DNA of 64,000 nucleotides from JACVRN01 sp036389255 (GCA_036389255.1 DASVQI010000036.1:124001-188000); one strand, 5' to 3'. Shown: positions 41,486-50,542, counted from the first letter of the stretch. Program-made: numbers and translations. The notes: generated by a model from the letters alone, not told the origin.

Positions 41486-43072
41486 ATGCTCAACTTCTGC
41501 CACTGCGAAATCAAGGAATTGGGATACCGTTTGCGAGGGAAGTTAATCAATAAGTGGATAAGCCTAGGCAGTGAATACACTACAGACGAGAAAGAATTAG
41601 CTCTTGATGTAACGCGCAAAGAAAACATCGTCAACACTGTATTGGGTAAGAATATTTTGCCTTCTTATCCGATGACTATTTTGACCGTGTTACAGACGTG
41701 GGAAGCTAACCAGTCAAATAATACGGCCACAGGCTCGTATGGATACCTGTACGAAGAGCTAATTACGCGTGCGCTACGCGAAGTTAGCGCTAATGCGACA
41801 GATGTAGATACGAAGTACACCTATATCTCGCGCATCGCTTATTACTTATTCGATAATGAACAGATAGGACTCGACGAGCATCAGTTGAAAGAGGTCAATC
41901 AGGAGTATTTTCGGCTCTACCGGATTCATTTTCATGAAGAGAAAATGATCCAGGAGCTGGAAGCCTCGCACATATTGCAGCGTGTCGAGGGCATATATCG
42001 CTTTAAGTACAAATACATCTATTACTACTTCGTCGCCAGATACTTCAGAGAAAATCTGAACAACAAGAAGGAGAAAACAAAACTGCGCAAGCAATTGCGC
42101 GATATGGTTGATAAGGTTTATTACGAAGAGTATTCCAACATTCTGATCTTTTTGGTCTACTTGACGAAAGATCGGGAGATTATAGAGCGTTTTATGGAGA
42201 ATGCTCGAAAGATTTACGATGAGCATGAACCATGTGACTTAGACAGACATGTAGCTTTTATCAATCAGATGTACAAGGAAACATTGCCTCTGAGCCTACC
42301 GGCAACTGACCTTGAAGAAAACCGAGATCAATATCGGCAAAAGCTAGATGAAGCAGAGGAAGAAGAGTCTGCTGCTCAACAAAGTATGGATAAGCGGGAG
42401 GCAGAGCAGCTAAAGATCAAGTATGACAAAAATCTCTCTGACATTTTTAAAATCAATATTGCTTTGAAGACGCTTGATTTAATGGGGCAAGTTCTGCGGA
42501 ATTTCCCCGGCTCACTGCTGGGCGACCTCAAATTCCAGCTTACTCAGGAGAGTTATCAACTCGTATTACGTACTTTACGTGCAGTATTTGTAGTTGCCGA
42601 GCAGAGCCTTACAGAGATGCGCACTTTTTACTCACAGCTTATCCAAGAACGGCGAGGCATTAAATCTGATATAGAGTTAGCCCGAACTACTGATGAACTG
42701 CTCATTTGGCTGACAATTGCAGCAGCGTATGGAATGATCAAAAGGGTTTCTCACGCCGTTGGGATTGAGAATTTGAATGAAACCTATCGAGAGGTATTGG
42801 AGCATGAAGGTAACAAAACTTCTGTCTCACTGATAGACTTGTCGATTAAGTTAGATCATTTCAGTGCGCTGCCAGAAGTTGAAATACGCGCTCTGCATAA
42901 AAAACTGCGGGACAACAGATTCGCATATACCATCTTGAGAGATTTAGTCGCCAATTACATGTATCTGTTCCCGCTTGATCAGCGCACGAGGCAGAGTATT
43001 GGCGCACTCTTAGACATTAAGATTAGCGACCCCAAGTATCTTGATAATGAATCGAAAAAGCTCAAACCATAG
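41486..43072 (+). pseudogene. 5'-truncated STAND/NACHT ATPase, C-terminal part only
   Basis: 528 residues matching in style the region downstream of the NTPase core in NACHT-type STAND proteins: LRGKLINKWISLG, NTVLGKNILPSYPMTILTVLQ, GSYGYLYEELITRAL, then FKYKYIYYYFVARYF and long helical repeats. No Walker A/B motif, effector or start-proximal domain is present. Homology-like sequence starts within about 10 codons of the frame start, right after the hairpin-repeat block. Full-length relatives sense phage proteins and kill infected cells; this remnant should be inactive unless translated as a separate sensor chain. The break point coincides with the repeat, suggesting repeat-mediated deletion. 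Confidence 0.6.
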
Positions 43073-43128
43073 AAACAGAAACTTAGAGGCTTCTATGGCA
43101 ACTTCTACTTAGAATCAGTAGCGGTAGG

Positions 43129-44328
43129 CTACTCTTCTTTCCAAAAAGCTGGCTCAATTCCTAACTCATATATTGACTGAATAACTACACAGATGTTGTG
43201 GCATAGAATCTTACATAGAGCTTCATTGTACTGTGCCGTCCGCGTCTTACTTCTGAGTGAGCCTCCAAATTTCGCCTTTATCATTGAAAAAGTTGATTCC
43301 ACGTTAGATCGTTTGTGGTAGTGCTCGTAAAACCATTCTTGATTGTACTGGTAGAAGTTATACATTCTCTTCCACGTCGAACCGCTCCTCCTATTTCTAT
43401 CTGTCGCATTCGATCTGAAATCAATATAAGGCATCGCCGATTTAGACTGGATAAGCTTAAGATTATCTTCGGAAGAGTAAGCTTTATCGGCTGATACTTC
43501 ATCTATCACGAAGTTATTTGCGGTAGCCAGCACAAGAGGCTTTAAGCGCGGGCTGTCTCCGGCGTTCGGCCCGCTCACCTCAGCTGCTGTGACGATATTA
43601 GTCTTAACTCCACACATAATGTGAACTTTGATCCACTCTTGCTTGCTTACAACTTTAGTTTTCCCATGCTTAACTTCAATCCAACGTGCATATCTGCTAG
43701 TGCTTAGACCTGATGAGTCCAAAGCAAAATCTCTCTCAATCTCACTAAGCGGCCTACTCGCTTCTATAATTAAGTGACGCACGTGAGATGTCATAAGCTT
43801 CATTTGGAAATAGTCAAAGATGCTATTGGGGGAGGGGATCTTAGACAGGTAGCCTTTGGCATGCGCCTCTTTGAGGTAGCTCATGAAGCGGCAACACGAT
43901 AAAGTTGAATAAACCTTGAAAACAGAGGCAAAGACCATATCTGAAAGCGGCAGACGATGACGGCCCTTGTGTTGTAAGGGTTCTTCAATTCCTCGACATA
44001 ATTCATATAAGAGCAGTTGGAACTTGGCCTTTTCATTAATTTGTGCTTCGCGATAAGCAGGCCAGTCTTGCTTGTACGTAGATCGAGACTTCTGTTGATC
44101 GGTGGACAATATCACCCCGCTTTCTTTAGCGAGGTGAGCTTCAACAGCATAAATATGTTTACACTTCGTTCTGTTAGAGTCGAAATCAGGGCATGCACAG
44201 GTTTGCAAGAAGAGGTTGACTATATATTCCCTGGAGCTTGTTTGGGACGGGACTATCCAAACATTACCTTCACGTCTGATTTTTAGATTAGCAGCTATCT
44301 CCGAACCTTTAACTTGTCTTAGTTCCAT
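43129..44328 (-). CDS. DDE transposase with N-terminal SWIM zinc finger, copy B
   Basis: 399 residues. Residues 1-75 form a SWIM domain with CACPDFDSNRTKCKHIYAVE (C-x-C-xn-C-x-H). The rest is a DDE domain homologous to copies A and C: LDSSGLSTSRY (D), SADKAYSS (D), SNVESTFSMIKAKFG (E). SWIM fingers bind DNA or protein and occur in some transposases, so it probably provides end recognition. The ATG has AAGGAGA 5 nt upstream. Copies A and C lack the SWIM part. The frame is intact, so the element may still be active. Confidence 0.85.
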   Translation of the reverse strand: MELRQVKGSEIAANLKIRREGNVWIVPSQTSSREYIVNLFLQTCACPDFDSNRTKCKHIYAVEAHLAKESGVILSTDQQKSRSTYKQDWPAYREAQINEKAKFQLLLYELCRGIEEPLQHKGRHRLPLSDMVFASVFKVYSTLSCCRFMSYLKEAHAKGYLSKIPSPNSIFDYFQMKLMTSHVRHLIIEASRPLSEIERDFALDSSGLSTSRYARWIEVKHGKTKVVSKQEWIKVHIMCGVKTNIVTAAEVSGPNAGDSPRLKPLVLATANNFVIDEVSADKAYSSEDNLKLIQSKSAMPYIDFRSNATDRNRRSGSTWKRMYNFYQYNQEWFYEHYHKRSNVESTFSMIKAKFGGSLRSKTRTAQYNEALCKILCHNICVVIQSIYELGIEPAFWKEE

Positions 44329-44480
44329 TGGTCTCCTTGCCTTTCTTTATTGACTGCCACACAATGGAATGTAGATGGCCTCCAGTGTGCAGTTACATTG
44401 GTGGTTTACCAGCCCTAGTAGTTGTTCCAGCAACTGCCGGGGCTTTAATCTATTAGTTGGCTTCCGGCTACATGTTTGTA

Positions 44481-44510
44481 TTGACCCTTATTTGAGCCGT
44501 GTGCTATAAA
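44481..44510 (+). promoter_or_regulatory. Sigma70-like promoter of island RNA, locus B
   Basis: TTGACC at 44481-44486, 18-bp spacer, TATAAA at 44505-44510; the best -35 match of the three loci. Confidence 0.65.
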
Positions 44511-44516
44511 CACACG

Positions 44517-44695
44517 TAGAGGGTCACGCCAAATAGGCGCTTGGCTAATTGAAAGCGGAGCAGGAAATTATTCAGCCGTTAGGTTGCTAGGCCGGTGGCT
44601 GCAAACCTGTCCACTTGCAATAAATCTTAATTCTATCGGGTCTGGTGCTTTGCGAGGTGCCCGACCCTTTCGCTTTTTACATACTTACCTCAAAA
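44517..44695 (+). ncRNA. Candidate transposase-linked small RNA, locus B
   Basis: Starts with the conserved CACGTAGAGGGTCACGCC and its GGCGC partner, then diverges from locus A, then shares GTTAG, GGTGGCTGC and CACTTG with locus A. A TCGGG/CCCGA hairpin (about 44637-44670) followed by CTTTTT suggests the 3' end. No convincing open frame with a ribosome site. Confidence 0.45.
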
Positions 44696-44996
44696 CAAAA
44701 ACCCGCCGAGAGAAGGCAGACGCTTCCCTACGGCGAGTCTTTAAAAGCTGGCGTGAGATCAGCGGCACGCTGAAGCCTTAACTACTCACGATTCGATCCT
44801 ACTGCTTCTTAATTAATTAGCTGATCTGAGCTGTACTTTAAAGTAAGCTCCCCATATTCAATCTTCAGTGAGATGAATCTAACATAGGTTTAATCGTAGG
44901 TTCAAGAATCTATATGAAATAGATGATCAATTGTAGTAGTTATGGATAGCGGGTTATATCTCTTCTCCGAATAACACTTCTGTTCTTCAGAATAAA
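44696..44996. other. Intergenic region after locus B RNA
   Basis: About 300 bp. A stem with CGCCG/CGGCG and GAAG/CTTC arms (about 44702-44742) could be another terminator. Nothing else is supported. Confidence 0.4.
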
Positions 44997-45437
44997 TCAT
45001 GCCTGATCTGAAGGCATAAGCCGTCTTGCTTGATAAGTCAGCTTCGACCATTTACCGATCTGTTGAGGCGTTAAGGCGATATTGTTCTGCTCAAGGCTAT
45101 CGGCGAGTTGTCTAAGCGTAGCAGCAATGCTCCACTTATTAATCTTAAGTACCGGGTTTTCCTTCAATGTCATCAATTCGTATATGTATCCGTCATTCGC
45201 TCCCGGCACTGAGTAACGACGCAACAATCCGTAAGATTCTAAGTTTTCGATAGCATTATCCACTGTATTCAGCGAACCGATTCTAGCCTCTTTCTGTATC
45301 TCCCGACGGGATATCTGAAATTTTCTCGTGGGAGGGTCGGTTCGATGAGCTACTCTCAGGAGAAACTGCCATACGGTATAGGTGCTGCCTTTGATAACAG
45401 GATTGCTATTATTCGCCTCTTTAGGAGTAAGATTCAT
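44997..45437 (-). CDS. Winged-helix DNA-binding protein, unknown
   Basis: About 146 residues. TYTVWQFLLRVAHRTD, ISRREIQKEARIGSLNTVDNAIENLESYGLLRR is a clear winged-helix pattern like those of plasmid/phage replication or transcription regulators; the C-terminal half (LKINKWSIAATLRQLADSLEQ) is helical. Probably a cytosolic regulator. The Met at 45437 is preferred over the GTG at 45479, which has no ribosome site. It lies 63 bp or more downstream of a lipoprotein-like gene on the same strand. Confidence 0.6.
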   Translation of the reverse strand: MNLTPKEANNSNPVIKGSTYTVWQFLLRVAHRTDPPTRKFQISRREIQKEARIGSLNTVDNAIENLESYGLLRRYSVPGANDGYIYELMTLKENPVLKINKWSIAATLRQLADSLEQNNIALTPQQIGKWSKLTYQARRLMPSDQA

Positions 45438-45500
45438 CTCTTCGCTTCGTTGCTCCGACAAAGAATAGATAAGACCCACTGCTATAAATGTGCATGATCA

Positions 45501-46268
45501 TTACACGATTCGCCATCCGTCATCATAGAGTTGAAGCTTAGCCGTCGCTTTTTGCGCTTTACTACTGTCGAAAACGATGATACGCCCTGCATTCCCCATC
45601 ATGTCTGCGAAGCTAGCTCCGCCGAAGTTCAGGCGGATCGAATCGGGGAGGTTCTTATAGGCTTGACTCGGAGTGTCGAAGTTAGTTCTTATCTCGGTAG
45701 GCCGCCACTTCCATGTATATTCTACACTGGCCTGTTTAGATTCTCCCTCGTTGCCGGTTAAGCCTGTCACCTCGACAAATTCTTTCTTAGCAATAGGAAT
45801 AATCCATCTCTCTGCTGATTGCTTCCACTCGCGTGATGAAGATCGGCCCTTTTCGGTTAGAGACGACGTAATAGTCACCGGAGATGCTGCCGAATCGGGG
45901 GACTCGATATTCTTTATCTTGAAATCTACTAGCCCTAAGTGATTGAGAACCGCAAGGTCAGCATTGCTTTCAAAAAATCTTCGCAACGCAAGCTCTTCTT
46001 TGCTCATACCTTGGTTGCCTGTACCAATTAATACGAGCGATTGGCAGTATTCTGGAAGAAGAGCAATCGCAACATCTTTTTTGAACTCATTGCTTGTCCT
46101 TATAATCTCGGCAGCTCGCGGACGTGTTAATTCCTTTGAGTCGCATCTGGCAAAAAAGGAAATTAAACCTAATAAGAGCAATAAAGGAATAAAGCTGATA
46201 CGATATACTGAATTCGGCTTGTTATCATAAAAACTCGCAGGCCCTCGATAATTCATATTCCAATACAT
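45501..46268 (-). CDS. Putative membrane-anchored or lipoprotein-like protein, unknown
   Basis: 255 residues. One N-terminal hydrophobic helix (about 25-40, ISFIPLLLLLGLISFFARC) ends with a Cys that could be a lipobox (FFARC is a poor match), so it is anchored to the membrane with a soluble outer domain. The C-terminus (KAQKATAKLQLYDDGWRIV) resembles the ending of small uncharacterised lipoproteins that respond to synthesis of nearby factors. No family recognised. Confidence 0.5.
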   Translation of the reverse strand: MYWNMNYRGPASFYDNKPNSVYRISFIPLLLLLGLISFFARCDSKELTRPRAAEIIRTSNEFKKDVAIALLPEYCQSLVLIGTGNQGMSKEELALRRFFESNADLAVLNHLGLVDFKIKNIESPDSAASPVTITSSLTEKGRSSSREWKQSAERWIIPIAKKEFVEVTGLTGNEGESKQASVEYTWKWRPTEIRTNFDTPSQAYKNLPDSIRLNFGGASFADMMGNAGRIIVFDSSKAQKATAKLQLYDDGWRIV

Positions 46269-46482
46269 CCCTTCGCCTTGTGTCGTCTTATAGGAACCTC
46301 TACGCCCTTTGCCTCAGCGAAAGCGTAGATGCGGAGTGACTCAGGGCATCGGTTTCTGTTATCTTTTGAAGCATCAATGCTCTTTGTAACTATGTGTGAA
46401 GCGGTTATTAGTTACGAATAATGCGTATTCCTGCTTGGAACTGGCAAAGTTTCCAGGCAGACCGAAACATATCACCGCTTGC

Positions 46483-46527
46483 GCTTCCAATTGGAAGCAC
46501 ACACTGTAATATACTTCCATTTGGAAC
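46483..46527. promoter_or_regulatory. Two tandem operator-like palindromes
   Basis: GCTTCCAATTGGAAGC (46483-46498) and CTTCCATTTGGAAC (46514-46527), centres 30 bp apart (about three helical turns), just upstream of the XRE gene. The spacing fits cooperative repressor dimers. Confidence 0.65.
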
Positions 46528-46551
46528 GGCTGGCAACGGGCAATGCTCCTC

Positions 46552-46577
46552 CCCATCAGGAGGATTATCCTGATGGG
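46552..46577 (+). promoter_or_regulatory. Ribosome binding site and start codon inside a palindrome
   Basis: CCCATCAGGA (46552-46561) and TCCTGATGGG (46568-46577) are perfect arms; the left arm runs into AGGAGG and the right arm contains the ATG at 46573. The same layout, with unrelated sequence, precedes the XRE paralogue at 38.2 kb. Confidence 0.7.
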
Positions 46578-46860
46578 ATCGGCACGCCGCCCTCAACCGG
46601 AACGTCTAGCCTTAAAGCTCCTTCAAATCCGTAAGCTTCTTAATCTTACTCAAAAGCAGATGGCTGAAAGATTAAGAGCTGTAAAATCGCCGCCACGCCC
46701 AGCACATATTTCGCGATTTGAGAACGGCATGCGAGAGCCGTCATTACTAGTACTGCTTGAATATGCTCATCTTGCAGGAGTTTATGTTGATGTCCTGATT
46801 GATGATGGTTTGGATTTACCTGATAAGCTCCCAGCTAAATCTAAGAGCAAAAGTATATAA
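46573..46860 (+). CDS. XRE-family helix-turn-helix regulator (paralogue 2)
   Basis: 95 residues. HTH with LLQIRKLLNLTQKQMAERLR and ISRFENGMREPSLLVLLEYA, then VLIDDGLDLPDKLP, the motif shared with the XRE protein at 38.2 kb. Likely a small repressor acting on the two operator-like palindromes upstream and on its own translation. AGGAGG at 46558-46563 sets the ATG at 46573; a longer frame from 46543 is rejected. It precedes the modification genes and may be linked to them or to the leftward genes. Confidence 0.83.
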   Translation: MGSARRPQPERLALKLLQIRKLLNLTQKQMAERLRAVKSPPRPAHISRFENGMREPSLLVLLEYAHLAGVYVDVLIDDGLDLPDKLPAKSKSKSI

Positions 46861-47067
46861 GGAGTACAGATTCCCATAGCATGGTAGAATGCACTATCCC
46901 GCCTATAGCTTAGTTTTACCGCTATCTAAGACCACCTGAGACCATCATTTGTTTTGCTAGAATATATACGAATTGCCAATGTTTCTGTGAGCTACGAAGA
47001 GTACTCCTAAACAGAAAATAGCTAGTAAACAATGCCTTCTGATTTGCTTGCGAGTCAGAATTAAGTT

Positions 47068-47133
47068 AGTATTTGCGTAGTGTTATATAGTTTACTTTAT
47101 ATAAAGTAAACTATATAACACTACGCAAATACT
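47068..47133. promoter_or_regulatory. 66-bp perfect palindrome abutting the start codon of a controller-like gene
   Basis: The 33-bp arms (47068-47100 and 47101-47133) are perfect reverse complements with no spacer. The AT-rich centre (ATAG TTTACTTTAT and its mirror) borders GTG at 47134. It could be a large operator, a cruciform, or the hairpin tip of an inverted insertion. In RNA it would form a 33-bp hairpin that touches the start codon. Confidence 0.9.
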
Positions 47134-47373
47134 GTGATTAAGATACAGATCAAAAAGCTGCTTAAGGCGCGCGGGGAAACATTGTATTGGTTAGCGCAAG
47201 AAACAGGTGTGACTTATGTAGCCCTTTATAACCTCAAGACAGGTAAGTCTCAAGGCATTAGGTATCCAGTCTTAGAAGCAATTTGCGAAGCATTGGAATG
47301 CGAGCCGGGAGACCTATTAAAACGCGCAAAAGCTAGGAAGGGCGCAACGAAAAAGGGAAGAAAGGGAAGGTAA
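47134..47373 (+). CDS. Small HTH regulator, Cro/YozG-like, probable controller protein
   Basis: 79 residues, GTG start. The HTH_26-type domain has IQIKKLLKARGETLYWLAQETGVTYVALYNLKTGKSQGIRYPVLEAICEALECEPGDLL and a basic tail (KGATKKGRKGR); only key segments are diagnostic. Located 5 bp before the methyltransferase gene, so it is co-transcribed and translationally coupled. By analogy with C proteins of restriction-modification systems it would set methyltransferase/endonuclease timing (inference). No ribosome site is visible besides the palindrome. Confidence 0.78.
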   Translation: MIKIQIKKLLKARGETLYWLAQETGVTYVALYNLKTGKSQGIRYPVLEAICEALECEPGDLLKRAKARKGATKKGRKGR

Positions 47374-47378
47374 AGCAA

Positions 47379-48296
47379 TTGGAACAAATCTCGTTAGGAA
47401 AGGGACTGACGCCATTGAAGCCTAAGAATACTTCTCCCTTTTTTGAATCACCGCAGGTATGCCTCTATCGGGGTGATGCCGAAGACATTCTTAAATCTTT
47501 CCCTAACGCTTTCGTGGATTGTATTGTAACTTCCCCACCATATTATGGGCAGCGCGATTATAAGGTGCAGGCTCAGATTGGACTTGAGGAGCATCCACAA
47601 CAATATATTGATCGTCTTGTTTCAGTATTCCGCGAAGCCCAACGTGTGTTAAAGCCGACGGGAAGCTTGTGGGTTAATCTGGGCGATACTTATTGGAGTG
47701 GGAAAGGACGACCTCATGGTGTAGATACCAAGCAAAAGAATCGTCGGTTTTTACGACCACAAGATAAGTCAGGTCCGCGGCCATTATGTACACCAAAACA
47801 GCTATTACTAATACCACATCGCTTTGCAATTGCGATGCAAGAAGAAGGCTGGATAGTTCGCAATGACAATGTTTGGTTCAAGGTTAATCCTACACCAGAC
47901 CCAGCGGTGGATAGGTCAGCAGCAGCGCACGAATATATGTTTCATTTTGTGCTTCAGCGTCGCTACTACTATAATTGGAAGGCTGTCGCTGTACCCTCGA
48001 ATGGTGATCGAAAGACGAAGTCGCCTCCATCCGTGTGGCAAATTCCTACGACAACAAACTTCAAGAAGCACATTGCTGTATTCCCTGAAGCATTAGTCCG
48101 TATCCCTATTCTTGCGACCCTACCGGCGCGCGGTATCTTGCTAGATCCATTCTGTGGCAGCGCTACGGCACTCAGTTTTGCCTTAGCGCAAAGAAGAGGC
48201 CGACGCGCTATCGGAGTAGACATTAGTGCATCAGCACTTGCTGAAGCGAGAGATTTGCTCTCGCCAATACTAAACATACCTAATCATCAGAGATAA
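47379..48296 (+). CDS. DNA methyltransferase, N4-cytosine/N6-adenine type
   Basis: 305 residues. Catalytic motif IV TSPPYYGQRD (residues 51-60) precedes the SAM-binding motif LLDPFCGSATALSFALA near the C-terminus, the beta-class order; SPPY favours N4-cytosine methylation. LVSVFREAQRVLKPTGSLWVNLGDTYW is the usual motif V-VI region. TTG start at 47379 with GGAAGG inside the end of the HTH gene. The C-terminus overlaps the convergent DUF262-HNH gene by 17 bp. Target sequence unknown. Confidence 0.9.
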   Translation: MEQISLGKGLTPLKPKNTSPFFESPQVCLYRGDAEDILKSFPNAFVDCIVTSPPYYGQRDYKVQAQIGLEEHPQQYIDRLVSVFREAQRVLKPTGSLWVNLGDTYWSGKGRPHGVDTKQKNRRFLRPQDKSGPRPLCTPKQLLLIPHRFAIAMQEEGWIVRNDNVWFKVNPTPDPAVDRSAAAHEYMFHFVLQRRYYYNWKAVAVPSNGDRKTKSPPSVWQIPTTTNFKKHIAVFPEALVRIPILATLPARGILLDPFCGSATALSFALAQRRGRRAIGVDISASALAEARDLLSPILNIPNHQR

Positions 48297-50196
48297 AATC
48301 ATCTGAACTTGAGTCGAGTTCTTCTATACCTGTGACCTCAGCCTCTTCCACGGGATCAAGCTCATCCGCCTCATTCTCCCACAATGATAAGAAACTCATC
48401 TGCTCTTCCTTCGGTTTCTCAAAGAGAGGCAAATCTATATGCTTTTTGCCTGAGCGCAGCTCTTCGATAATGTCGCGTTGATTATTACAGAATGGATGAG
48501 TATTACGAGCATTCTCTAGGGTAGTCTTACCGCCTTCAGAACGGCGCTTTTTGTGATCTACTTGTGTGAATAAAGCTGGCAAGTAGCGGCCACCACATAT
48601 CTCGCATAATTGGAAGGAATTGAATACGTCTTTAACATTTACCGCTTCCCGATCTCGCCCTCTATATAGGCCCGATGATGCAACTTCCTTTATGACTTCC
48701 GTCTTAGCCGAACTGCCGAGCGTCTCGATAAGGGTTTCATGCGCAGATTTAAAAGCAGTCGAATCAATGGCTTCTTTATACTCAATAATTAGCCTTAACA
48801 GTCCGTCGAAGTATCGCGCAGTCTGGTAAGTGACCTCAGGCCCAGAGCCGATTCTGCGAGAAATTCTTTTAATAATTGTATCCTTATGCTCAAGTAGCAC
48901 TGTCTCAAATGCGCCCCTGTGAGTGGAAAACAACCGCTTACGGTCAAGTATGTCACGATTCTCAGAGCCGTGATTGAGCCAGTACAACATCCCATATAAT
49001 AAGCTTCTGACGGGGACGCCCTGTTCGTTATAAAAATAAACCAATGGCATGAGCATGAGAGAGCGTGAGGAGATGCCATAGATGGTGCTTAAAACTGCTG
49101 TCGCATCATTAACCAATTTCACTCCGCCACCAATAATGTCCCGGGCAGAGCCATACTTATCTCTCTTAATTAGAGCTTCTGTCTCTGGCTTCTGCCCCTT
49201 TTTACCTTCTGCAATAGTTAGTAGCTCCGCCAAGTAAGCGGGCTTCATTTCAGGCTTCGTGTAAGGGGTGGCTAAGAGTGGTTGCTCCGCCCGCTTGATA
49301 GGCGTTTCATAATCAGGAGTAAAGAGTAACTCATGTAAATCACGTACTCGCTCTAGGATCACGGCTGCATCCTGCTGCAAGAGTGGGTCATTTTTAACCT
49401 CATCGTCATGAACAGGCCAGCAGTGCTCTGCATCATGTATCTGGGAGATAGACATCACTGTCCGAGCGAAGCTGGAGTTGCGGTTTTCAACCAGTTTCGT
49501 TTCCCAATCAGAGAGTAGCCGCCCACTCTTATTAATTTTTAAGAAAGACTCTTCCGCTTTGGCGTAGTCCCCTCTTACCCAGAGAATAGGAAATCCAATG
49601 TTAACCCCATCCCACCTGCGCACCATTTCTGCATAGCGAAGGCTCTCAGCATCCATCTCGCCAAACCCTGGTTTACGGCCTAGCTGCTTCTCCAATTCGT
49701 CATAACGAGCTTCCGCTTCATCATACTCAGCGAAGAACCCAATACCACTTTCCTTCAATAATGCTCTTACACGTTGGGCAGCAGCTTTAGCAATGCCTTG
49801 GAGCATCTTATCTTTGTCATAGATTTCGGAAGGAAGCCTATCGCCCCAATCATCCTTAATCCAAGCGATAAGAACGGAGATTCTGTGCCCGCCATCAAGT
49901 ACATACTGAGAGCCATCCGGCGCAAGCCACATGATGATACTTGGCACAACTTGCTCATTTAAAACCGACTCCAATAAGCTAACACAATCCTCTGGCGTCC
50001 AAGCCCAAGTGGCGCGCTGAAAGTCCGGCTTCTTTAGCAATCGCGTTTTCGGTTTACTGCCGTATAACTCAATGATTTTTAAGTGGGAATGCTGCTGCTC
50101 TTGGGCAGCTCCTACTGGCGTAGCAATTCGCTTATAGAGTAGATTCTCACGCTTAATGTGATGATCCAGATATACTTTAAGATTAGTCTTTGCCAT
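48280..50196 (-). CDS. DUF262-HNH protein, probable restriction endonuclease partner
   Basis: 638 residues. The N-terminal DUF262/ParB-like module has LLKKPDFQRATWAW and YVLDGGHRISVLIAWIKDDW (DGxxR nucleotide-site motif). A long helical middle is followed by an HNH nuclease: CEICGGRYLPALF, TQVDHKKRRSEGG, NTHPFCNNQ (about 533-575) and an acidic tail. DUF262-HNH proteins relate to GmrSD-type modification-dependent enzymes. Convergent, overlapping arrangement with a DNA methyltransferase suggests a restriction-modification pair, though an independent defence nuclease is also possible. Confidence 0.78.
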   Translation of the reverse strand: MAKTNLKVYLDHHIKRENLLYKRIATPVGAAQEQQHSHLKIIELYGSKPKTRLLKKPDFQRATWAWTPEDCVSLLESVLNEQVVPSIIMWLAPDGSQYVLDGGHRISVLIAWIKDDWGDRLPSEIYDKDKMLQGIAKAAAQRVRALLKESGIGFFAEYDEAEARYDELEKQLGRKPGFGEMDAESLRYAEMVRRWDGVNIGFPILWVRGDYAKAEESFLKINKSGRLLSDWETKLVENRNSSFARTVMSISQIHDAEHCWPVHDDEVKNDPLLQQDAAVILERVRDLHELLFTPDYETPIKRAEQPLLATPYTKPEMKPAYLAELLTIAEGKKGQKPETEALIKRDKYGSARDIIGGGVKLVNDATAVLSTIYGISSRSLMLMPLVYFYNEQGVPVRSLLYGMLYWLNHGSENRDILDRKRLFSTHRGAFETVLLEHKDTIIKRISRRIGSGPEVTYQTARYFDGLLRLIIEYKEAIDSTAFKSAHETLIETLGSSAKTEVIKEVASSGLYRGRDREAVNVKDVFNSFQLCEICGGRYLPALFTQVDHKKRRSEGGKTTLENARNTHPFCNNQRDIIEELRSGKKHIDLPLFEKPKEEQMSFLSLWENEADELDPVEEAEVTGIEELDSSSDDFISDD

Positions 50197-50542
50197 ATTG
50201 CTCTTGCACAGTACTTCTCAGAGTAATGACGCGCGTGGAAATATATTTAGATTCTATACTGAATCAAAGCCAATTAGGTATTATTTTCGGTAGCGGGTAA
50301 TAGTATGTCGGTTAAGGAGATGTTACCTGTCAATCATTATACCTCCGTCAAGGCTTTTCGAACAACTAGCCTGCTTTTAGGACAAAACAGACCTTTGAGG
50401 CAAAGTCACTCTATATATTAGCGAAAACTTGCTCTTGGGTGTAGAACAAAAAAGCCTAGCCATCGTAATTGTATTCAAACAAGTAAGTTTTCCACTCTTC
50501 GCCCGGGACGAAATCTCCAAACAAAAATAAGGAGAGGTGGAA
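50197..50542. other. Intergenic region, nuclease gene to DUF1508 gene
   Basis: 346 bp; should contain the leftward nuclease promoter and the rightward DUF1508 promoter. No repeat, hairpin or further gene is convincing. Confidence 0.5.

Noticed and set aside
44584..44781. 65-codon rightward frame
   Set aside because: Overlaps the candidate RNA of locus B, has no ribosome site and no recognisable domain.
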